64,000 bases of DNA from an uncultured Colwellia sp. (GCA_913058395.1 CAJXQI010000003.1:62001-126000); one strand, 5' to 3'; numbered from the stretch's first letter, positions 52,573-62,065 are shown. The notes: a model not told the origin generated them from the sequence alone. Translations and numbers: made by a program.

Positions 52573-53451
52573 TTAAAACATTTGCCAGATTTTTTTTGCG
52601 ACAGGGCCAAGGTTTTTCTTGCTTAGCTTTAGCAAGTGATAATCCACTGTTTTCGTCGTTTGAAAGTCATTTAATTCTAGCCTTGAAAGTTCGTTATTGG
52701 TTATAAGGTCTTTAACTAGGCTCATAGGTAGTGTTCCCCAGCCCATACCTTGCTTGATCAATAACAACTTCGCCTCAAAGTTATTTACATACCAAATGCG
52801 TTGGCCTTGTTGAACACCTATATCGATATTTTCAGTTTTTGTACCTGAATCTTTAACAACAATTTGGTATTCATTGATCAATTCATTGACGCTATTGATT
52901 GTAGTGAGCTTGGTTAAAAATTTAGGAGAAGCAACGCAAATAAATTGTCCTTGGTTGATAAACTTCATTTCAACTTTACCCGTTGGGAAGTAGAGCGAAC
53001 TCATTGGTGAAATGGCAAAATCAGCTTGCTCCATCATAAGCTTTTCAAATGCACCAGACATATATTCCTGCTGAAGTATGATTTGCGTTGATTTGTAATG
53101 TGTTTGAGCATATTCAAGCACAGCTAATATGCTTGATAAGTCAAACGAAGCTTCAATTGCAATGGTAATTAGCGGCTCATTACCAATACGTATTTGCGTG
53201 GCAAAATGCTTTATTTCATCCTCGGTAGCGAGCAACTTAATAGCAAGTTGATAGACTTTGTTACCAACGTCGGTAAGCTGCATCCGGTATTGATCACGGT
53301 TAAACAGTATAACCCCTAAGCTTTGTTCCATTTTTTTTATGGCGGAGGTCACCGTGGGTTGAGTTTTGAATACTTTCTCTGCGGCTTCACGTAATGAATT
53401 ACTTTCGGCAACTGCGACAAACATACGATACTGTTCAATTGATGGCATCAT
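52573..53451 (-). CDS. LysR family transcriptional regulator
   Basis: 292 residues. N-terminal winged helix (SIEQYRMFVAVAESNSLREA, KTQPTVTSAIKKMEQSLGV) and a LysR substrate-binding domain. Divergent from the DoxX gene, which is 96 bases away and is its likely target. Confidence 0.9.
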   Translation of the reverse strand: MMPSIEQYRMFVAVAESNSLREAAEKVFKTQPTVTSAIKKMEQSLGVILFNRDQYRMQLTDVGNKVYQLAIKLLATEDEIKHFATQIRIGNEPLITIAIEASFDLSSILAVLEYAQTHYKSTQIILQQEYMSGAFEKLMMEQADFAISPMSSLYFPTGKVEMKFINQGQFICVASPKFLTKLTTINSVNELINEYQIVVKDSGTKTENIDIGVQQGQRIWYVNNFEAKLLLIKQGMGWGTLPMSLVKDLITNNELSRLELNDFQTTKTVDYHLLKLSKKNLGPVAKKIWQMF

Positions 53452-53547
53452 TGAAAAACTCTATGAAGTTAATACAAATTAATAATTATTTTAAATCATT
53501 ATGGCTAGGTACTATGGCTTTATCAAATAGATATATCGAGAGTCATT

Positions 53548-53922
53548 ATGAATAGCATTAAACATTTTTTACCTAAGTTACCGAGATTTTTATTAGCGAT
53601 ACCTATGATATTGGCTGGTTTTGCCAAACTAGCTGGGGTGCCTGAATTACATCAAAGCTTTTCTATGATGGGGTTACCTATGTGGTTTGGTTACTTTATT
53701 GGGGCTGCGGAATTAGCAGCGGGGATTGGCTTATTTATTCCTCGTGTGTCGGTTGCTGCAGCGGTGGGATTAATGCCGATAATGCTTGGTGCGGCATATT
53801 TTCATATCGTTTATGCTGTTCCTTCTGCCATTCCTGCATTCATGCTTTTCATATTGAGCATCTTTGTCATCTACATCCAAAAAAAGCACAATTGGTCAAC
53901 GTCGGTAACTAACGTTAACTAA
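53548..53922 (+). CDS. DoxX family membrane protein
   Basis: 124 residues with four membrane segments (FLLAIPMILAGFAKLAG, WFGYFIGAAELAAGIGLF, AAAVGLMPIMLGAAYFHIV, AFMLFILSIFVIYI). The FAKLAGVPE and GAAELAAGIGL blocks are typical of DoxX. These are electron-transfer-associated proteins of unclear function. Followed by a strong terminator. Confidence 0.87.
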   Translation: MNSIKHFLPKLPRFLLAIPMILAGFAKLAGVPELHQSFSMMGLPMWFGYFIGAAELAAGIGLFIPRVSVAAAVGLMPIMLGAAYFHIVYAVPSAIPAFMLFILSIFVIYIQKKHNWSTSVTNVN

Positions 53923-53970
53923 TCAAGATTGCTACTTATAAGTTTATTGTAGTAGCCTAAATTATTGAAA

Positions 53971-53994
53971 AAGCCTCTATTGTGAGGCTTTTTT
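53971..53994 (+). terminator. Intrinsic terminator after doxX-like gene
   Basis: AAGCCTC (53971-53977), six-base loop, GAGGCTT (53984-53990), T run. Confidence 0.9.
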
Positions 53995-54101
53995 GTTGCC
54001 AAAATTATACAGAAAAAGCTCGTTACACTTAAAAATAAGCTGTAAGTGGCAGTTATAAATAAATAGGATAAGATAGGAAAAGCTTTAGAATAAGGATAGT
54101 T

Positions 54102-55463
54102 ATGAAAAATATTACAATAAAAAAAGTTGCTTTAGCGGCACTCATGCTAACGGCACCATTACTGCAAGTAAATGCGGTAGAGCTAAAAGAATACGACACG
54201 GTTTTAGAAAAATATATTGATACCACTGGTCCTGGCGTTGCGGTTATTGTCACTAAAAATGGTGAAACGCTTTATAAACAGGCACGGGGTTTAGCGAACA
54301 TTGAATTACAAGTACCGATTCAAACCAACACGGTATTTCGCTTAGGCTCAATCACAAAACAGTTTACTGGCGCGGCTATTATGATGCTAGTTGAGCAAGG
54401 AAAATTATCTTTATCAGACAACCTGCATAAATATGTTCCTGACTTTCCAACTGAAGGTAATACGGTCACCATTAAACACTTATTAACTCATACTTCTGGT
54501 ATTGCAAATTATACGCAAGATGAAAAAATCATGGAAAAGGAGTTAAAAACACCCATCACATTAGACGCTATGATCAAGCGCTTTACTGAACATCCAATGG
54601 TACTAAAAGTAGGGGAAGCGAATCGTTACTCGAATACCGGTTATGTGCTACTAGGCAAAATTATAGAAGTGGCTAGTGGTAAAACTTATACAGAGTTTAT
54701 TGAGCAAGATATTTTTGCCAAACTAGCAATGAAAAACAGTCGTTTCGGTGGCTTACAACTTATTCCTAATCGCGCTAGCGGTTATTCTCAAGGTGAGAAT
54801 GGTTACGTTAATGCTGGTTACATTGATATGATGTGGCCACATGCTGCAGGTTCATTATTATCAACGGTTGATGATTTAAATATATGGTTCAGCGCATTAC
54901 GTAATGGCAAACTTATTTCTAAAAAGAGTTATAAGTCGATGACCTCAGCAGTTAAATTAAATGACGGCAGTATGTCAAATTATGGTTTTGGTTTAGGTAT
55001 GTTTAAGTTTAATAAATACGATGGCATAGGACATGGCGGTGGTATCCATGGTTTTGCCACTGATGCTTTATATATTCCTTCGGAAGATCTTTATGTAGCG
55101 GTACTGAATAATTACGATTCCGGCAATCCTAGCGAAATAGCGCGAATGTTAGCAGCTGTGGCCCTCGAAATACCTCTACCTAAATTTGAAACAGTTACCT
55201 TAAGTAAAAAACATCTCAGTGCAATGATGGGAGATTACAAACTGGACTCAGGTGACATAAGAAAGATATTTATCGAAGGAGATAATGTTTTTTCCATGCG
55301 CGGAGATGGCCATAAATGGCAAGTTTATCCTATGTCGGATAATGGCTTTTACTATGATAACAGCTTGAGTTATTTCACTATTGACAAAAATACTCAAGGC
55401 CAGCAGGTGATGAATTTTTATCGTAATTTATCAGCTACACCGGAAGTTGCAGTTAAACAATAA
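54102..55463 (+). CDS. Secreted serine hydrolase, beta-lactamase family with C-terminal domain
   Basis: 453 residues. Signal peptide MKNITIKKVALAALMLTAPL ending VNA. The SxxK motif is GSITKQF (about residue 85), the tyrosine motif YSNTGY (about residue 175) and the third motif GHGGGIHGF (about residue 308). The last 90 residues form a lipocalin-like or DUF3471-type beta domain. Function: probably hydrolyses D-amino-acid peptides or esters; true beta-lactamase activity is not indicated. Followed by a strong terminator. Confidence 0.85.
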   Translation: MKNITIKKVALAALMLTAPLLQVNAVELKEYDTVLEKYIDTTGPGVAVIVTKNGETLYKQARGLANIELQVPIQTNTVFRLGSITKQFTGAAIMMLVEQGKLSLSDNLHKYVPDFPTEGNTVTIKHLLTHTSGIANYTQDEKIMEKELKTPITLDAMIKRFTEHPMVLKVGEANRYSNTGYVLLGKIIEVASGKTYTEFIEQDIFAKLAMKNSRFGGLQLIPNRASGYSQGENGYVNAGYIDMMWPHAAGSLLSTVDDLNIWFSALRNGKLISKKSYKSMTSAVKLNDGSMSNYGFGLGMFKFNKYDGIGHGGGIHGFATDALYIPSEDLYVAVLNNYDSGNPSEIARMLAAVALEIPLPKFETVTLSKKHLSAMMGDYKLDSGDIRKIFIEGDNVFSMRGDGHKWQVYPMSDNGFYYDNSLSYFTIDKNTQGQQVMNFYRNLSATPEVAVKQ

Positions 55464-55486
55464 CCAGCTAATTAGGCGATAAAAAT

Positions 55487-55524
55487 AACGCTGTTATTGA
55501 TGCTTATCGATAACGGCGTTTTTT
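55487..55524 (+). terminator. Intrinsic terminator after the serine hydrolase gene
   Basis: AACGCTGTTAT (55487-55497) and ATAACGGCGTT (55510-55520) pair over 11 positions with one G-U, then T run. Confidence 0.85.
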
Positions 55525-55640
55525 GTGTTTTGTCTTAAAGTAGCAGTCAGTAAATTTAACTACTTGATATTAATCCTGAAACGTTCATTTACATTTAACA
55601 ATATTCAAATATTTGCGCAAGGTGTGTTGGTGATGTATAA

Positions 55641-55650
55641 CACTATAGTG
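55641..55650. promoter_or_regulatory. 10-bp palindrome upstream of the GntR gene
   Basis: CACTATAGTG is a perfect palindrome 27 bp before the start and next to a possible -10 element. A candidate autoregulatory site for the YtrA-type GntR protein. Confidence 0.45.
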
Positions 55651-55676
55651 AATAAAAAGTAATCAAGGAAATAATA

Positions 55677-56039
55677 ATGCCGACACCATGGGATCCAGAC
55701 ACGCCGATCTACATTCAGTTGTACCAGCAAGTGGTCACACGAATTTTAGATGGTTATATCACTGAAGGCGAACCGCTACCTTCTGTGAGAAAAGTTGCAG
55801 CGGAATACAAATTGAATCCAATAACTATTTCTAAGGCGTATCAAATGCTACAGGATGAAAACATTGTAGAAAAACAACGTGGTAAAGGCTTGTTTGTAAA
55901 GCATGGTGTGCAAGATATTATTCTAAACCGTGAACGAGAAAGCTTTCTCTCTTCTCAATGGCCAAAAATTCTTCAACAAATTAATCGTTTGAAGCTTTCA
56001 GCTGAAGATTTATTACCATCAACATTGGAGACTAAGTAA
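55677..56039 (+). CDS. GntR family transcriptional regulator, YtrA type
   Basis: 120 residues. Winged helix with PIYIQLYQQVVTRILDGYI and LPSVRKVAAEYKLNPITISKAYQML, followed only by a short dimerisation tail, which is the YtrA subfamily layout. It is the first gene of a three-gene operon (GntR-ATPase-permease) with one-base overlaps between stop and start. Such regulators usually repress their own ABC operon. AAGGAA precedes the ATG. Confidence 0.92.
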   Translation: MPTPWDPDTPIYIQLYQQVVTRILDGYITEGEPLPSVRKVAAEYKLNPITISKAYQMLQDENIVEKQRGKGLFVKHGVQDIILNRERESFLSSQWPKILQQINRLKLSAEDLLPSTLETK

Positions 56040-56896
56040 TGACAACATTAATCTCTATTAATGGCTTAACTAAAAGCTATGGCAGTAAAAAAGTTGTTTC
56101 CGATGTTAATTTAACCGTTAAAGCAGGACAAATTTTAGGCTTGGTTGGACCAAATGGTGCGGGCAAATCTACCTGTTTACAATCACTATTAGGCTTATCA
56201 AATTTTAGTGGTGATATTGATGTACTAGGCTATAACCCTCGTACTCAAAGAACCGAAATGCTGAGTGAAGTAGCCTACATTTCTGATGTTGCGGTATTAC
56301 CTAAATGGCTTAAAGTTGAACAAGCGCTGACTTATATGGCGGATATTCATCCTAATTTTAATCGCGAGAAAGCAGAACATTTCTTAGCAAAAACTAATAT
56401 TGAACATGCTGCAAAAGTGAAAACCTTATCAAAAGGTATGGTAACGCAATTACACTTAGCCTTGATACTCGCCATTGATGCGAAAGTACTAGTGTTAGAT
56501 GAGCCGACCTTGGGCTTAGATATTCTCACTCGCCACCAATTTTACAATCACTTACTTGAAGATTTCTATTCTGAAGAAAAGTGCATCATTGTCACCACCC
56601 ACCAAATTGAGGAAATTGAGCACATATTAACCGATGTGGCTTTCATTCAAAATGGTGAATTGGTACTCAATGAAAGTGTTGAAGATATGCGTGAGCGCTT
56701 TAAATTACTCGCGGTAACTAACGAGCACTTAACGCAAGCTAAAGAGTTAAAACCAATACATACCAATAGTTTAATGGGCTTAACGACAATGTTATTTGAT
56801 CATCTAAGCACTGAAGATCTGCAAGCTTTTGGCAGTATTAGTTCACCGAGCTTAGCCGATATATTTGTTGGCATCATGACCAAGGAGGCCGTGTAA
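56039..56896 (+). CDS. ABC transporter ATP-binding protein
   Basis: 285 residues. Walker A GPNGAGKST, signature LSKGMVTQLHLAL (divergent LSKGM), Walker B VLVLDEPTLGLD and H-loop TTHQIEE are all present. It overlaps the GntR stop and the permease start by one base each (TAATG), showing translational coupling. Probably energises the export or resistance transporter made with the next gene. Confidence 0.92.
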   Translation: MTTLISINGLTKSYGSKKVVSDVNLTVKAGQILGLVGPNGAGKSTCLQSLLGLSNFSGDIDVLGYNPRTQRTEMLSEVAYISDVAVLPKWLKVEQALTYMADIHPNFNREKAEHFLAKTNIEHAAKVKTLSKGMVTQLHLALILAIDAKVLVLDEPTLGLDILTRHQFYNHLLEDFYSEEKCIIVTTHQIEEIEHILTDVAFIQNGELVLNESVEDMRERFKLLAVTNEHLTQAKELKPIHTNSLMGLTTMLFDHLSTEDLQAFGSISSPSLADIFVGIMTKEAV

Positions 56897-57804
56897 TGAA
56901 CCTTTCACTATTAACCATGAGCGTTAAAAAGGAATTATGGGAATTCAACAAGTTATTATTTTGGGTACCCATTATTATTATAGCTATGATGGTTGCAGCA
57001 CCTTTATTGCAACTGATGATAATAGAAGACTATCAATGGAATGGTATTATTGATGGCCTAACACGACTGCAAAACCAAGAGGTAACACAAGAGCTAGCGC
57101 GAGTATCATTTGCGGCAATATCTGGGCTATTTATGCCATTTATGATGGTGGCACTTTTGATACAGCTTTATTATTTTTTGGTGTGTCTATTTGATGAAAG
57201 ACGTGACATGTCAATCTACTTTTGGCGCTCAATGCCAGTATCAGATGCTACCGCAATATCGACAAAACTATTGACCGGAGCATTAGTGATTCCTGGCATA
57301 TTTATGTTGGCTGCAACGGTAACTTTGGTGTTGGCTTTAGTATTAGCCTTTATCGGCTGTATTGCACTGTCAATCGGCTATGATATTTCTATTTGGCATG
57401 TATGGGGTAGTTTAGAATTATTTACTAATGTTAGCTTAGTTTGGTTGAGCTTAATTCCTTTCGTATTATGGCTTTTTCCATTGTTTGCTTGGTTAATGCT
57501 TATGTCGATGTTTGCCAATAAAGCGCCGTTTTTGTGGGCCTTGCTACCGATTATTATACTGGTGTTAGTGGAAGCTTTTGTTGTGCACTATTTTGATTTG
57601 AACTCGTCATTTTTTATTCAAATACTAACTGACTACTTCGGCATCAATGAAGATACGCTACAAAATAATTTTAACCACGAAGCCAACATGCGCTTAATGC
57701 CAATTAAAGTCTTAATGTCGAAAATCAGCGTTGTTGCTATCGCCGTTGGAGCTGGGTTGATGTACTTAACTTATTGGTTACGAGTTAATAGAAGTCACGC
57801 TTAA
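56896..57804 (+). CDS. ABC transporter permease
   Basis: 302 residues, about six membrane segments (LLFWVPIIIIAMMVAAPLL, FMPFMMVALLIQLYYFLV, LVIPGIFMLAATVTLVLALV, SLVWLSLIPFVLWLFPLFAW, ALLPIIILVLVEAFVVHYF, SVVAIAVGAGLMYLTYW). The region DERRDMSIYFWRSMPVSD after the second segment is typical of ABC-2 type permeases. Substrate unknown; in YtrA-type operons the transporter often handles cell-wall-active compounds. Confidence 0.88.
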   Translation: MNLSLLTMSVKKELWEFNKLLFWVPIIIIAMMVAAPLLQLMIIEDYQWNGIIDGLTRLQNQEVTQELARVSFAAISGLFMPFMMVALLIQLYYFLVCLFDERRDMSIYFWRSMPVSDATAISTKLLTGALVIPGIFMLAATVTLVLALVLAFIGCIALSIGYDISIWHVWGSLELFTNVSLVWLSLIPFVLWLFPLFAWLMLMSMFANKAPFLWALLPIIILVLVEAFVVHYFDLNSSFFIQILTDYFGINEDTLQNNFNHEANMRLMPIKVLMSKISVVAIAVGAGLMYLTYWLRVNRSHA

Positions 57805-57832
57805 TACTTCACAATTAAAGATAAAAATATCA

Positions 57833-57875
57833 GCTAAAGTTGAATACTTTTATAAGTGTTTAACTTTAGCTTTTT
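57833..57875 (+). terminator. Intrinsic terminator of the ABC operon
   Basis: A stem of about 17 bp with two G-U pairs (arms starting GCTAAAGTT and ending AACTTTAGC) and a short loop at 57850-57853, then five T. Confidence 0.8.
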
Positions 57876-58029
57876 ATTTCCATTTCTACTTCCACACGTT
57901 ATCTATTCTGCTGCACCATACTTGAACCTACTAATTTTATTGCTGAGTGAACTTATTACCTGATAATTACGTAATGATTTTTAACGTCTAATACCCACTG
58001 GTATAAGTATTTAATAGAGAATCATATTG

Positions 58030-58557
58030 ATGAAAAAATTTGCACTAATTATTGGCTTACTATTTATCACCGGCTGTAGCACGGTATACCCAAATAAAGA
58101 TATTACCGGTTTGGCCTTTCCTGTAGTGACGGGTCAATCACTAGAAAAAAATACAGTCGCTATTCCAACTGATTTTAAAGATGAAATGACCTTACTATTA
58201 ATTGGCTACAAACAAAATTCACAGTTTGATATTGACCGTTGGTTAATTGCATTAGATATGACGGAAACAAAAGTGAGTGCATATGAAATACCGACTATAC
58301 AAGGCTTGTTCCCGCAAATGTTTAGCACGGTGATTGATAATGGTATGCGAGCTGGCATACCGAAGCCTTTATGGAAAGGCGTTATTACCGTATACAGCGA
58401 CGGCGATAAAGTACAAGCTTTTACAGGTAACGAAAATGCATCGAATGCACGGGTAGTATTGCTAAATAAGCAAGGAAAGGTAGTGTACTTCTATGATCAA
58501 GGCTTTGCTGTTGCAGCACTAAACGAGGTGAGAAGCGAGCTAGCAAGTCAGTCTTAA
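58030..58557 (+). CDS. Lipoprotein with thioredoxin-like/ATP10-like domain
   Basis: 175 residues from the ATG at 58030. Lipobox in FALIIGLLFITGCSTVY, so it should be a periplasmic-facing lipoprotein. The block TLLLIGYKQNSQFDIDRWL and the C-terminal NARVVLLNKQGKVVYFYDQG resemble the thioredoxin-like fold of ATP10/peroxiredoxin-type proteins, but no CxxC is present, so a redox activity is not supported. Function unknown. Confidence 0.7.
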   Translation: MKKFALIIGLLFITGCSTVYPNKDITGLAFPVVTGQSLEKNTVAIPTDFKDEMTLLLIGYKQNSQFDIDRWLIALDMTETKVSAYEIPTIQGLFPQMFSTVIDNGMRAGIPKPLWKGVITVYSDGDKVQAFTGNENASNARVVLLNKQGKVVYFYDQGFAVAALNEVRSELASQS

Positions 58558-58586
58558 GAAGAATAATTTATTAGCTAACAAAATAT

Positions 58587-58615
58587 AAGCGAGTATTAGA
58601 AAACCATACTCGCTT
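58587..58615. terminator. Hairpin between convergent lipoprotein and yqhD genes
   Basis: AAGCGAGTAT (58587-58596) and ATACTCGCTT (58606-58615), perfect over 10 bp, with TTT after it on the plus strand. Confidence 0.8.
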
Positions 58616-58652
58616 TAAATCAGCATTCATTTATCACTAAAGCTTGTTCAGA

Positions 58653-59801
58653 CTACTTAACTGCTAATTCTAGTATTTCACGACTTTGCGTTAAGGTAAT
58701 CGCTTGGTTTTCACCTAGTTTTACCATGTTGTGAGCGGTTAATTGTCCGATGATTTTATCAATAGCTGCAGCCTTGTCTTCACCATGCTCTGTCAATTGT
58801 GTTGCAACATTTAAGCCGTGATAAAACGCTTCTATCGCAGCGATAGTACGCTCAGCTAAATCGTCGCTCGCAGGTAAGGCAAATACATTGCTACCTAACT
58901 GTTCTAACTTAGCTTTTTTAACCACTAATTGGTTGCGTAATAATGACGGCTGTACAATGGCAAGTGAGCGTGCATGGTCAACACCGTAAAGTGCTGTTAA
59001 TTCATGCCCAATCATATGGGTAGCCCAATCTTGTGGTACGCCTGTACCGATTAAACCATTGAGTGCTTGGTTGGCAGTCCACATTAGGTTTTCACGCCAA
59101 TTTAATGTTTCGCGTTGGTCGTATTGTTCCGCTAATACTAATAAGTTCTTTAATAAGGCTTCCGCGTAACCGTCTTGTACCATTGCACCTGTCGGCATTG
59201 TTAAGTATTGCTCACAAATATGTACCCAAGCATCAACAAGACCATTAATTAATTGGCGCTCTGGCAAGGTTTTCATGGCATCGGCATCAAGCACGGCAAA
59301 CTTCGGTTGTACTGCAGGGGAGAAGAATGGCAGTTTATCTTGGGTTTCAGCACGGGTGATAACTGACGCCGCATTCGATTCTGAACCTGTTGCAGGCAAG
59401 GTAAGTACTGCGCCAATAGCTATCGCCTCTGTAACGGTATGCTTGCCTAATAAAATATCCCAGCCAGCACCGTCATAACATGCAGCAGCGGCAACATATT
59501 TAGCGCCATCAATCACTGAACCACCACCTACAGCAAGTATGTAGTCAATTTCTTCAGTTTTTGCGATAGCGACGGCTTTATCTAAGGTTTCCATGGTTGG
59601 GTTAGCTTCAACACCTGAAAACTCTAACCAAGTGTGATTTGCTAATGCATCTTGCACTTGCTGGTAAACACCATTTTTTTTAATAGACCCGCCACCGTAT
59701 ATAACCAGTACTTTGCTGGTACTTGGAATAGCGCTACTAACACTGGCAATTTTGCCTTGACCAAAATGAATATGAGTAGGATTAACGTATGAAAATTCCA
59801 T
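58653..59801 (-). CDS. yqhD: Iron-type alcohol dehydrogenase YqhD
   Basis: 382 residues. N-terminal FGQGKIASV and nucleotide-binding AVGGGSVIDGAKYVA, then TLPATGSESNAASVI. Metal ligands appear in DAWVHICEQY and HMIGHELTALYGVDHARSLA. It belongs to the YqhD (NADPH-dependent aldehyde reductase) branch that reduces glyoxal and lipid peroxidation aldehydes. AAGG lies before the ATG. Divergent from an AraC-type gene, as yqhC and yqhD are in E. coli. Confidence 0.92.
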   Translation of the reverse strand: MEFSYVNPTHIHFGQGKIASVSSAIPSTSKVLVIYGGGSIKKNGVYQQVQDALANHTWLEFSGVEANPTMETLDKAVAIAKTEEIDYILAVGGGSVIDGAKYVAAAACYDGAGWDILLGKHTVTEAIAIGAVLTLPATGSESNAASVITRAETQDKLPFFSPAVQPKFAVLDADAMKTLPERQLINGLVDAWVHICEQYLTMPTGAMVQDGYAEALLKNLLVLAEQYDQRETLNWRENLMWTANQALNGLIGTGVPQDWATHMIGHELTALYGVDHARSLAIVQPSLLRNQLVVKKAKLEQLGSNVFALPASDDLAERTIAAIEAFYHGLNVATQLTEHGEDKAAAIDKIIGQLTAHNMVKLGENQAITLTQSREILELAVK

Positions 59802-59958
59802 GAAACACCTTTATATTTTATCTAATGAAAAAGCACGCTTACTTTTGATGTGTTGCATATTAATGTAGTTTTAACTAATGAAATAGCCATGTTTGTCGAT
59901 ATTCATTGCCTATTTGTGTAAAATCAACAAAGTCTTAAATTTTCTCCTCGGATAAACT

Positions 59959-60852
59959 ATGCCAATGTTAGCGTCATTAATGCAGTCTTTTTCAGATTTG
60001 AAATCATTAAATGAGCTCAATGGCGACTATCGTACGGTGATCCCCGGCGTAAAATTTTATCGTGCTAGCAATAGTAGTGATAAACAACCTTTGCTTTATC
60101 AGTCGGGCATTATTGTTATAGGGCAAGGACGAAAACATATTCATATTGCCGACAATTGTGTGCAATATGGCCCCGGTGACTACTTGGTACTTGGCGTACC
60201 TATGCCATTAGAATGTGAGGCGTTTGCTGAAAATGGTCTGCCAATTTTAGGTCTAGCCATTGATGTTGACTCTCATACTTTACATAAAATTGTTGGCCAG
60301 ATTGAAGCACAAAGTAAAGCTGTGAACCATGCCAATCAACAGGATAAAAGTATTCTCGATTTTGGTGTTAAAGCTAATACCTTATGTGAAGACTTCAATT
60401 ATACGGTAACTCGATTACTTAAGGTTTTACACAATGATAGTGAAGCCACCATTTTAGGCCCTGCCATTGTGGAAGAAATTGTTTATCGTGCGCTAATTGG
60501 AGAAAATGGTCATATCTTGTTTGATTTAGCCCATCATGATGGCCATTACGCAAGAATAGCGCGGATTCTTGATACCTTGCATAACAAATATGCTGAACTA
60601 ATCTCGGTGGAGAGTTTGGCTGAGCAGGCACATATGAGTGTCTCAGGGTTCCATCGCGCATTTAGGCAAGTTACCAGTGAAACACCTTTGCAATATTTAA
60701 AGAAAATACGTTTAAATAAAGCTAAAGATTTAATTGTCACTGATGGTAAGCAGGCAACAGAAGCTGCTGCCTTAGTGGGTTATAGTAGTCCATCTCAATT
60801 TAGTCGTGAATTTAAGCGTCACTTTAATGCTACGCCGAGATCTATTGTTTAA
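59959..60852 (+). CDS. yqhC: AraC family regulator, YqhC-like
   Basis: 297 residues. N-terminal AraC-type cupin (YQSGIIVIGQGRKHIHIA, YGPGDYLVLGVPMPLE) and C-terminal double helix-turn-helix (ISVESLAEQAHMSVSGFHRA, AAALVGYSSPSQFSREFKRH). Divergent from yqhD with 157 bases between; in E. coli YqhC activates yqhD in response to aldehydes. The assignment to yqhC rests on this arrangement and the family match. Confidence 0.85.
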   Translation: MPMLASLMQSFSDLKSLNELNGDYRTVIPGVKFYRASNSSDKQPLLYQSGIIVIGQGRKHIHIADNCVQYGPGDYLVLGVPMPLECEAFAENGLPILGLAIDVDSHTLHKIVGQIEAQSKAVNHANQQDKSILDFGVKANTLCEDFNYTVTRLLKVLHNDSEATILGPAIVEEIVYRALIGENGHILFDLAHHDGHYARIARILDTLHNKYAELISVESLAEQAHMSVSGFHRAFRQVTSETPLQYLKKIRLNKAKDLIVTDGKQATEAAALVGYSSPSQFSREFKRHFNATPRSIV

Positions 60853-60879
60853 CGTTATCAAAGATAAAAAACCAAAAGT

Positions 60880-61335
60880 CTAAGACTCAGTGAGCAATCG
60901 GCTACGCACATGAGTCATCAACATTCCACACAATACTATGGTAACAGCGCCAATGAGCACTGGTGTGATCAAAAAACTCCAACTTTGTCCTGTCATCATA
61001 ATGAGTAACGGATTTGCCCCCGCAGGTGGATGCGTGGTTTTACTCAGCAACATTGCGCTAACTCCTAAGCCCGTTGCCAATGCTAATGTTAGTGGTGTTA
61101 CGCCAACAAATGAAATGAACGTTAAGCCAACAATCGCTGTAATTAAGTGACCAAAAATAACATTTTTTGGTTGTGCTAACGGGCTAGCTGGCACACCAAA
61201 AACCAATACTGCAGTTGCGCCAAAGGGGGCCATTATCAAAAGGTAGTCACTTTGATTGCTATCGAGAAAGGTCAATATACCGATTGCTAATGCGCTACTC
61301 AAACCTGCAAATATTGCTGAATATAGGTTTTTCAT
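60880..61335 (-). CDS. HPP family integral membrane protein
   Basis: 151 residues from the ATG at 61335 (AGGA upstream). About four membrane segments with the family signature THPPAGANPLLI and APFGATAVLVFG. Related HPP proteins are linked to nitrite transport in plants and cyanobacteria, but the bacterial role is unproven. Divergent from a TetR regulator with two operator-like palindromes between them. Confidence 0.85.
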   Translation of the reverse strand: MKNLYSAIFAGLSSALAIGILTFLDSNQSDYLLIMAPFGATAVLVFGVPASPLAQPKNVIFGHLITAIVGLTFISFVGVTPLTLALATGLGVSAMLLSKTTHPPAGANPLLIMMTGQSWSFLITPVLIGAVTIVLCGMLMTHVRSRLLTES

Positions 61336-61361
61336 CACTTCCTCGCTATCTAATAATTTAT

Positions 61362-61406
61362 GGAGACAAGTTTGTCTACCTTTGCATGGTAGACAATTCG
61401 GTCTCC
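61362..61406. promoter_or_regulatory. Tandem TetR operator candidates
   Basis: AGACAAGTTTGTCT (61364-61377) is a palindrome with arms AGACAA/TTGTCT. A second, weaker copy AGACAATTCGGTCT lies at 61391-61404. The two half-units are also inverted to each other around TTTGCAT. They fill the gap between the divergent HPP and TetR genes. Confidence 0.65.
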
Positions 61407-61442
61407 TTGTGTCAAGGTTGTTGTGAAAATATAAGGAATGAT

Positions 61443-61994
61443 ATGAACGAGAAAAAGCATTTACTGACGATGACTGCCTTGGATTTATTTTATAAAAACG
61501 GCATAAATTCTGTTGGTATTAATGAAGTTTTAAAAGCCTCTGGTGTCGCAAAAAAAACTTTATACAATCATTTTGTTAGCAAAGACACGTTAATTATTGC
61601 GACTTTGGAATACAGGCATAATGTCTTTTTGCACTGGCTGAAGCAAAGCTTGGCTAATTCGACAACAAATGAAGACCTAGTCAGATATTTGTTTAACGCT
61701 TTAACACGCTGGTTCAATAATGAAGTGCCCGAACTAACAAGTTTTAATGGTTGTTTTTTTATTAATGCCGCGGCTGAATGTGTTGGGCAAAGTGAAGAAG
61801 TTATCACTTATTGCCGATTTCATAAGGCGCAAGTGCGACAGTTAATAGCAAGTCATATGCAAATTATTGATGAACAGTTGTTAGATATGATTTGTTTACT
61901 TAAAGAAGGCGCAATTACCTCAGCTTACGTCAGTCAAGACCTGCAAGCAGCTCAAAAATGCTTACCTTGGTTAATGAGTAATATGAAAAAGTAA
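61443..61994 (+). CDS. TetR family transcriptional regulator
   Basis: 183 residues from the ATG at 61443, with AAGGA upstream; a longer open frame upstream is not credible because it crosses the divergent promoter. Helix-turn-helix in DLFYKNGINSVGINEVLKAS and GVAKKTLYNHFVSKDTL. The C-terminal domain has the CFFINAAAEC segment and resembles the TetR_C of AcrR-like regulators. Likely represses itself and the HPP gene. Confidence 0.9.
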   Translation: MNEKKHLLTMTALDLFYKNGINSVGINEVLKASGVAKKTLYNHFVSKDTLIIATLEYRHNVFLHWLKQSLANSTTNEDLVRYLFNALTRWFNNEVPELTSFNGCFFINAAAECVGQSEEVITYCRFHKAQVRQLIASHMQIIDEQLLDMICLLKEGAITSAYVSQDLQAAQKCLPWLMSNMKK

Positions 61995-62065
61995 GCCATT
62001 GAGCACTAATGACTTACTTATTCTAAAGCTTGGAAAAGCATGTTGGGATGTAGATTGAATCTCTA

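Noticed and set aside
61215-61442. Upstream extension of the TetR frame
   Set aside because: Would cross the divergent HPP gene and the operator palindromes; the ATG at 61443 has AAGGA and starts a standard TetR.
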